A DNA stretch of 64,000 nt, from contig CALSFV010000301.1 in NCBI GenBank assembly GCA_943737045.1, forward strand, positions 310,001 through 374,000, in the 5' to 3' direction. A program made the position numbers and the translations under genes. Under the pieces are notes generated by a model that was given only the letters and a program-made list of their open reading frames with translations, did no database searches and was not told where the DNA came from. Below are positions 56,401 to 64,000 of this stretch, piece after piece. Each line of letters begins with the position of its first letter. Position 1 is the first letter of the stretch. Source of the DNA: Parapristionchus giblindavisi (Eukaryota; Nematoda; Chromadorea; Rhabditida; Diplogasteridae).

Positions 56401-59400
56401 TCCCTGGTCGAATCTGGGCAACCCCCATGCTTCTGAGTGATTCCCTGGTCGAATCTGGGCTAGCCCCTTGCTTCTGAGTGATTCCCTGGTCGAATCTGGG
56501 CTAGCCCCTTGCTTCTGAGTGATTCCCTGGTCGAATCTGGGCTAGATCCTTGCTTCTGAGTGATTCCCTGGTCGAATCTGGGCTAGCCCCTTGCTTCTGA
56601 GTGATACCCTGTTCGAATCTCCCCTTGCTTCTGAGTGATTCCCTGGTCGAATCTGGGCTAGCCCCTTGCTTCTGAGTGATTCCCTGGTCGAATCTGGGGT
56701 AGCCCCTTGCTTCTGAGTGATTCCCTGGTCGAATCTGGACTAGCCCCTTGCTTCTGAGTGATTCCCTGGTCGAATCTGGGGTGGCCCCTTGCTTCTGAGT
56801 GGTTCCCTGGTCGAATCTGGGCTAGCCCCTTGCTTCTGAGTGATTCCCTGGTCGAATCTGGGCTAGCCCCTTGCTTCTGAGTGATTCCCTGGTCGAATCT
56901 GGGCTAGCCCCTTGCTTCTGAGTGATTCCCTGGTCGAATCTGGGCTAGCCCCTTGCTTCTGAGTGATTCCCTGGTCGAATCTGGGCTAGCCCCTTGCTTC
57001 TGAGTGATTCCCTGGTCGAATCTGGGCTAGCCCCTTGCTTCTGAGTGATACCCTGGTCGAATCTGGGCTAGCCCCTTGCTTCTGAGTGATTCCCTGGTCG
57101 AATCTGGGCTAGCCCCTTGTTTCTGAGTGATTCCCTGGTCGAATATGGGCTAGCCCCTTGTTTCTGAGTGATTCCCTGGTCGAATCTGGGCTAGCCCCTT
57201 GCTTCTGAGTGATTCCCTGGTCGAATCTGGGCTAGCCCCTTGCTTCTGAGTGATTCCCTGGTCGAATCTGGGCTAGCCCCTTGCTTCTGAGTGATTTCCT
57301 ATTCGAATCTGGGCTAGCCCCTTGCTTCTGAGTGATTCCCTGGTCGAATCTGGGCTAGCCCCTTGCTTCTGAGTGATTCCCTGGTCGAATCTGGGCTAGC
57401 CCCTTGCTTCTGAGTGATTCCCTGGTCGAATCTGGGCAACCCCCATGCTTCTGAGTGATTCCCTGGTCGAATCTGGGCTAGCCCCTTGCTTCTGAGTGAT
57501 TCCCTGGTCGAATCTGGGCTAGCCCCTTGCTTCTGAGTGATTCCCTGGTCGAATCTGGGCTAGCCCCTTGCTTCTGAGTGATTCCCTGGTCGAATCTGGG
57601 CTAGCCCCTTGCTTCTGAGTGATACCCTGGTCGCATCTGAGCTAGCCCCTTACTTCTGAGTGATTCCCTATTCGAATCTGGGCTAGCCCCTTGCTTCTGA
57701 GTGATTCCCTGGTCGAATCTGGGCTAGCCCCTTGCTTCTGAGTGATTCCCTGGTCGAATCAGGGCTAGCCCCTTGCTTCTGAGTGATTCCCTGGTCGAAT
57801 CTGGGCTAGCCCCTTGCTTCTGAGTGATTCCCTGGTCGAATCTGGGCTAGCCCCTTGCTTCTGAGTGATTCCCTGGTCGAATCTGGGCTAGCCCCTTGCT
57901 TCTGAGTGATTCCCTGGTCGAATCTGGGCTAGCCCCTTGCTTCTGAGTGATACCCTGGTCGCATCTGGGCTAGCCCCTTACTTCTGAGTGATTCCCTATT
58001 CGAATCTGGGCTAGCCCCTTGCTTCTGAGTGATTCCCTGGTCGAATCTGGGCTAGCCCCTTGCTTCTGAGTGATTCCCTGGTCGAATCTGGGCTAGCCCC
58101 TTGCTTCTGAGTGATTCCCTGGTCGAATCTGGGCTAGCCCCTTGCTTCTGAGTGATTCCCTGGTCGAATCTGGACTAGCCCCTTGCTTCTGAGTGATTCC
58201 CTGGTCGAATCTGGGCAACCCCCATGCTTCTGAGTGATTCCCTGGTCGAATCTGGGCTAGCCCCTTGCTTCTGAGTGTTTCCCTGGTCGAATCTGGGCTA
58301 GCCCCTTGCTTCTGAGTGATTCCCTGGTCGAATCTGGGCTAGATCCTTGCTTCTGAGTGATTCCCTGTTCGAATCTCCCCTTGCTTCTGAGTGATTCCCT
58401 GGTCGAATCTGGGCAACCCCCATGCTTCTGAGTGATTCCCTGGTCGAATCTGGGCTAGCCCCTTGCTTCTGAGTGTTTCCCTGGTCGAATCTGGGCTAGC
58501 CCCTTGCTTCTGAGTGATTCCCTGGTCGAATCTGGGCTAGCCCCTTGCTTCTGGATGATTCCCTGGTCGAATCTGGGCTAGCCCCTTGCTTCTGAGTGAT
58601 TCCCTGGTCGAATCTGGGGTGGCCCCTTGCTTCTGAGTGATTCCCTGGTCGAATCTGGGCTAGCCCCTTGCTTCTGAGTGATTCCCTGGTCGAATCTGGA
58701 CTAGCCCCTTGCTTCTGAGTGATTCCCTGGTCGAATCTGGGCAACCCCCATGCTTCTGAGTGATTCCCTGGTCGAATCTGGGCTAGCCCCTTGCTTCTGA
58801 GTGATTCCCTGGTCGAATCTGGGCTAGCCCCTTGCTTCTGAGTGATTCCCTGGTCGAATCTGGGCTAGATCCTTGCTTCTGAGTGATTCCCTGGTCGAAT
58901 CTGGGCTAGCCCCTTGCTTCTGAGTGATACCCTGTTCGAATCTCCCCTTGCTTCTGAGTGATTCCCTGGTCGAATCTGGGCTAGCCCCTTGCTTCTGAGT
59001 GATACCCTGGTCGCATCTGGGCTAGCCCCTTACTTCTGAGTGATTCCCTATTCGAATCTGGGCTAGCCCCTTGCTTCTGAGTGATTCCCTGGTCGAATCT
59101 GGGCTAGCCCCTTGCTTCTGAGTGATTCCCTGGTCGAATCTGGGCTAGCCCCTTGCTTCTGAGTGATTCCCTGGTCGAATCTGGGCTAGCCCCTTGCTTC
59201 TGAGTGATTCCCTGGTCGAATCTGGACTAGCCCCTTGCTTCTGAGTGATTCCCTGGTCGAATCTGGGCAACCCCCATGCTTCTGAGTGATTCCCTGGTCG
59301 AATCTGGGCTAGCCCCTTGCTTCTGAGTGATTCCCTGGTCGAATCTGGGCTAGCCCCTTGCTTCTGAGTGATTCCCTGGTCGAATCTGGGCTAGATCCTT

Positions 59401-62400
59401 GCTTCTGAGTGATTCCCTGGTCGAATCTGGGCTAGCCCCTTGCTTCTGAGTGATACCCTGTTCGAATCTCCCCTTGCTTCTGAGTGATTCCCTGGTCGAA
59501 TCTGGGCTAGCCCCTTGCTTCTGAGTGATTCCCTGGTCGAATCTGGGGTAGCCCCTTGCTTCTGAGTGATTCCCTGGTCGAATCTGGACTAGCCCCTTGC
59601 TTCTGAGTGATTCCCTGGTCGAATCTGGGGTGGCCCCTTGCTTCTGAGTGGTTCCCTGGTCGCATCTGGGCTAGCCCCTTACTTCTGAGTGATTCCCTAT
59701 TCGAATCTGGGCTAGCCCCTTGCTTCTGAGTGATTCCCTGGTCGAATCTGGGCTAGCCCCTTGCTTCTGAGTGATTCCCTGGTCGAATCTGGGCTAGCCC
59801 CTTGCTTCTGAGTGATTCCCTGGTCGAATCTGGGCTAGCCCCTTGCTTCTGAGTGATTCCCTGGTCGAATCTGGGCTAGCCCCTTGCTTCTGAGTGATAC
59901 CCTGGTCGAATCTGGGCTAGCCCCTTGCTTCTGAGTGATTCCCTGGTCGAATCTGGGCTAGCCCCTTGTTTCTGAGTGATTCCCTGGTCGAATATGGGCT
60001 AGCCCCTTGTTTCTGAGTGATTCCCTGGTCGAATCTGGGCTAGCCCCTTGCTTCTGAGTGATTCCCTGGTCGAATCTGGGCTAGCCCCTTGCTTCTGAGT
60101 GATTCCCTGGTCGAATCTGGGCTAGCCCCTTGCTTCTGAGTGATTTCCTATTCGAATCTGGGCTAGCCCCTTGCTTCTGAGTGATTCCCTGGTCGAATCT
60201 GGGCTAGCCCCTTGCTTCTGAGTGATTCCCTGGTCGAATCTGGGCTAGCCCCTTGCTTCTGAGTGATTCCCTGGTCGAATCTGGGCAACCCCCATGCTTC
60301 TGAGTGATTCCCTGGTCGAATCTGGGCTAGCCCCTTGCTTCTGAGTGATTCCCTGGTCGAATCTGGGCTAGCCCCTTGCTTCTGAGTGATTCCCTGGTCG
60401 AATCTGGGCTAGCCCCTTGCTTCTGAGTGATTCCCTGGTCGAATCTGGGCTAGCCCCTTGCTTCTGAGTGATACCCTGGTCGCATCTGAGCTAACCCCTT
60501 ACTTCTGAGTGATTCCCTATTCGAATCTGGGCTAGCCCCTTGCTTCTGAGTGATTCCCTGGTCGAATCTGGGCTAGCCCCTTGCTTCTGAGTGATTCCCT
60601 GGTCGAATCAGGGCTAGCCCCTTGCTTCTGAGTGATTCCCTGGTCGAATCTGGGCTAGCCCCTTGCTTCTGAGTGATTCCCTGGTCGAATCTGGGCTAGC
60701 CCCTTGCTTCTGAGTGATTCCCTGGTCGAATCTGGGCTAGCCCCTTGCTTCTGAGTGATTCCCTGGTCGAATCTGGGCTAGCCCCTTGCTTCTGAGTGAT
60801 ACCCTGGTCGCATCTGGGCTAGCCCCTTACTTCTGAGTGATTCCCTATTCGAATCTGGGCTAGCCCCTTGCTTCTGAGTGATTCCCTGGTCGAATCTGGG
60901 CTAGCCCCTTGCTTCTGAGTGATTCCCTGGTCGAATCTGGGCTAGCCCCTTGCTTCTGAGTGATTCCCTGGTCGAATCTGGGCTAGCCCCTTGCTTCTGA
61001 GTGATTCCCTGGTCGAATCTGGACTAGCCCCTTGCTTCTGAGTGATTCCCTGGTCGAATCTGGGCAACCCCCATGCTTCTGAGTGATTCCCTGGTCGAAT
61101 CTGGGCTAGCCCCTTGCTTCTGAGTGTTTCCCTGGTCGAATCTGGGCTAGCCCCTTGCTTCTGAGTGATTCCCTGGTCGAATCTGGGCTAGATCCTTGCT
61201 TCTGAGTGATTCCCTGGTCGAATCTGGGCTAGCCCCTTGCTTCTGAGTGATACCCTGTTCGAATCTCCCCTTGCTTCTGAGTGATTCCCTGGTCGAATCT
61301 GGGCTAGCCCCTTGCTTCTGAGTGATTCCCTGGTCGAATCTGGGCTAGCCCCTTGCTTCTGAGTGATTCCCTGGTCGAATCTGGGCTAGCCCCTTGCTTC
61401 TGAGTGATTCCCTGGTCGAATCTGGGCTAGCCCCTTGCTTCTGAATGATTCCCTGGTCGAATCTGGGCTAGCCCCTTGCTTCTGAGTGATTCCCTGGTCG
61501 AATCTGGGGTGGCCCCTTGCTTCTGAGTGATTCCCTGGTCGAATCTGGGCTAGCCCCTTGCTTCTGAGTGATTCCCTGGTCGAATCTGGACTAGCCCCTT
61601 GCTTCTGAGTGATTCCCTGGTCGAATCTGGGCAACCCCCATGCTTCTGAGTGATTCCCTGGTCGAATCTGGGCTAGCCCCTTGCTTCTGAGTGATTCCCT
61701 GGTCGAATCTGGGCTAGCCCCTTGCTTCTGAGTGATTCCCTGGTCGAATCTGGGCTAGATCCTTGCTTCTGAGTGATTCCCTGGTCGAATCTGGGCTAGC
61801 CCCTTGCTTCTGAGTGATACCCTGTTCGAATCTCCCCTTGCTTCTGAGTGATTCCCTGGTCGAATCTGGGCTAGCCCCTTGCTTCTGAGTGATTCCCTGG
61901 TCGAATCTGGGGTAGCCCCTTGCTTCTGAGTGATTCCCTGGTCGAATCTGGACTAGCCCCTTGCTTCTGAGTGATTCCCTGGTCGAATCTGGGGTGGCCC
62001 CTTGCTTCTGAGTGGTTCCCTGGTCGCATCTGGGCTAGCCCCTTACTTCTGAGTGATTCCCTATTCGAATCTGGGCTAGCCCCTTGCTTCTGAGTGATTC
62101 CCTGGTCGAATCTGGGCTAGCCCCTTGCTTCTGAGTGATTCCCTGGTCGAATCTGGGCTAGCCCCTTGCTTCTGAGTGATTCCCTGGTCGAATCTGGGCT
62201 AGCCCCTTGCTTCTGAGTGATTCCCTGGTCGAATCTGGGCTAGCCCCTTGCTTCTGAGTGATACCCTGGTCGAATCTGGGCTAGCCCCTTGCTTCTGAGT
62301 GATTCCCTGGTCGAATCTGGGCTAGCCCCTTGTTTCTGAGTGATTCCCTGGTCGAATATGGGCTAGCCCCTTGTTTCTGAGTGATTCCCTGGTCGAATCT

Positions 62401-64000
62401 GGGCTAGCCCCTTGCTTCTGAGTGATTCCCTGGTCGAATCTGGGCTAGCCCCTTGCTTCTGAGTGATTCCCTGGTCGAATCTGGGCTAGCCCCTTGCTTC
62501 TGAGTGATTTCCTATTCGAATCTGGGCTAGCCCCTTGCTTCTGAGTGATTCCCTGGTCGAATCTGGGCTAGCCCCTTGCTTCTGAGTGATTCCCTGGTCG
62601 AATCTGGGCTAGCCCCTTGCTTCTGAGTGATTCCCTGGTCGAATCTGGGCAACCCCCATGCTTCTGAGTGATTCCCTGGTCGAATCTGGGCTAGCCCCTT
62701 GCTTCTGAGTGATTCCCTGGTCGAATCTGGGCTAGCCCCTTGCTTCTGAGTGATTCCCTGGTCGAATCTGGGCTAGCCCCTTGCTTCTGAGTGATTCCCT
62801 GGTCGAATCTGGGCTAGCCCCTTGCTTCTGAGTGATACCCTGGTCGCATCTGGGCTAGCCCCTTACTTCTGAGTGATTCCCTATTCGAATCTGGGCTAGC
62901 CCCTTGCTTCTGAGTGATTCCCTGGTCGAATCTGGGCTAGCCCCTTGCTTCTGAGTGATTCCCTGGTCGAATCTGGGCTAGCCCCTTGCTTCTGAGTGAT
63001 TCCCTGGTCGAATCTGGGCTAGCCCCTTGCTTCTGAGTGATTCCCTGGTCGAATCTGGGCTAGCCCCTTGCTTCTGAGTGATTCCCTGGTCGAATCTGGG
63101 CTAGCCCCTTGCTTCTGAGTGATTCCCTGGTCGAATCTGGGCTAGCCCCTTGCTTCTGAGTGATACCCTGGTCGCATCTGGGCTAGCCCCTTACTTCTGA
63201 GTGATTCCCTATTCGAATCTGGGCTAGCCCCTTGCTTCTGAGTGATTCCCTGGTCGAATCTGGGCTAGCCCCTTGCTTCTGAGTGATTCCCTGGTCGAAT
63301 CTGGGCTAGCCCCTTGCTTCTGAGTGATTCCCTGGTCGAATCTGGGCTAGCCCCTTGCTTCTGAGTGATTCCCTGGTCGAATCTGGGCTAGCCCCTTGCT
63401 TCTGAGTGATTCCCTGGTCGAATCTGGGCTAGCCCCTTGCTTCTGAGTGATACCCTGGTCGCATCTGGGCTAGCCCCTTACTTCTGAGTGATTCCCTATT
63501 CGAATCTGGGCTAGCCCCTTGCTTCTGAGTGATTCCCTGGTCGAATCTGGGCTAGCCCCTTGCTTCTGAGTGATTCCCTGGTCGAATCTGGGCTAGCCCC
63601 TTGCTTCTGAGTGATTCCCTGGTCGAATCTGGGCTAGCCCCTTGCTTCTGAGTGATTCCCTGGTCGAATCTGGGCTAGCCCCTTGCTTCTGAGTGATTCC
63701 CTGGTCGAATCTGGGCTAGCCCCTTGCTTCTGAGTGATTCCCTGGTCGAATCTGGGCTAGCCCCTTGCTTCTGAGTGATACCCTGGTCGCATCTGGGCTA
63801 GCCCCTTACTTCTGAGTGATTCCCTATTCGAATCTGGGCTAGCCCCTTGCTTCTGAGTGATTCCCTGGTCGAATCTGGGCTAGCCCCTTGCTTCTGAGTG
63901 ATTCCCTGGTCGAATCTGGGCTAGCCCCTTGCTTCTGAGTGATTCCCTGGTCGAATCTGGGCTAGCCCCTTGCTTCTGAGTGATTCCCTGGTCGAATCTG
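50469..64000 (+). repeat. Run of 1.6-2.8-kb higher-order blocks marked by a GATTTCC unit
   Basis: The rare TGATTTCCTATTCG unit occurs at 50,469, 52,061, 53,701, 55,457, 57,295, 60,144 and 62,508. The spacings (1592, 1640, 1756, 1838, 2849, 2364 bp) equal whole numbers of 41-bp units minus 7 bp for each 34-bp unit included. The 1,640-bp step (51,9xx to 53,5xx) is an exact 40-unit duplication. A 2,890-bp step links 58,740 and 61,630. These blocks do not occur left of 50,469, so this part amplified separately from the left part. Confidence 0.75.

Larger units (their letters stand above)
18051..64000 (+). repeat. 41-bp satellite array, about 46 kb (continues past the window)
   Basis: Roughly 1,120 head-to-tail units, all in one orientation, with no interrupting element. 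A typical unit is 18,091-18,131. It starts TTGCTTCTGAGTGATTCCC and ends with the perfect palindrome GGGCTAGCCC plus C. It is about 56 percent G+C and poor in A (5 of 41). Recurrent variants are CTATTCG, ATACCCTGGTCGCATC, GGGCAACCCCCA, CTAGATCC, GGACTAG, GGGGTAG, GGGGTGG with GTGGTT, GAATATGG, GATTTCC and a 34-bp unit lacking GGGCTAG (CTGTTCGAATCTCCCC). Combinations of these variants define higher-order blocks. Such an array is expected to be heterochromatic and may be pericentromeric or subtelomeric. Nothing here shows which. Confidence 0.98.

Noticed and set aside
37654..61634. Several minus-strand reading frames of 66-93 codons in the satellite, with RPGNHSEARG-type repeats
   Set aside because: They appear only where variant units remove the TAG present on the minus strand of the standard unit. 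They recur at exactly the higher-order offsets (1,025 and 6,027 bp) and have no start context or splice signals. They are by-products of a 41-bp period that is not a multiple of three.
18051..64000. CRISPR array
   Set aside because: The 41-bp units are contiguous with no unique spacers, there are no cas genes, and the genome is eukaryotic.

Overview
The window looks like a gene-poor, repeat-rich stretch of a small-genome metazoan, most likely a nematode. The evidence is eukaryotic spliced exons with short introns (several of 36-55 nt), a splice acceptor a few bases upstream of a start codon (as in spliced-leader trans-splicing), and a histone H2A remnant whose tail ends in KKTAGEKE. That tail is close to the nematode H2A tail and unlike insect or vertebrate tails. 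There is no bacterial-type operon. The species cannot be named from this window.

Left third (1-16,237): a nested palindromic landscape. IR1 is a near-identical inverted duplication with arms 2849-7534 and 8107-12793 (about 4.69 kb each) around a 572-bp spacer. The left arm carries most of an uncharacterised 12-exon gene (2608-7534, + strand, about 356 aa) encoding a coiled-coil protein with a PPQVPTV proline repeat. The right arm holds the same gene inverted and lacking exons 1-2. The introns host a foldback element with tRNA T-arm-like motifs, a hAT-type MITE with an 8-bp target duplication, a short perfect hairpin and an ACAGGGGGC-containing repeat, all doubled by the IR. The spacer contains the last 54 codons of a histone H2A gene plus its 3' stem-loop. 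A second, unrelated inverted repeat, IR2 (13,034-15,830, arms about 0.95 kb), lies to the right, and a fragment of its arm lies at 10-506.

Middle (16,238-18,050): about 10.7 tandem copies of a 170-bp unit. Ten of them contain a 22-nt piece matching the conserved 5' stem-loop of U2 snRNA.

Right (18,051-64,000): about 46 kb of uninterrupted 41-bp satellite, roughly 1,120 units, all in one orientation, with higher-order structure. This includes a 147-unit (6,027-bp) tandem duplication, a 25-unit sub-repeat and marker-defined blocks of about 1.6-2.8 kb. Short minus-strand reading frames in it are by-products of repeat variants, not genes.

The most interesting possibility is that IR1 is a natural hairpin locus: read-through transcription would give a very long double-stranded RNA matching the coiled-coil gene. 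A second is that snRNA- and tRNA-like fragments have been recruited into tandem arrays. Both are inferences. Collapse, expansion or foldback errors in assembly cannot be excluded from the sequence alone.
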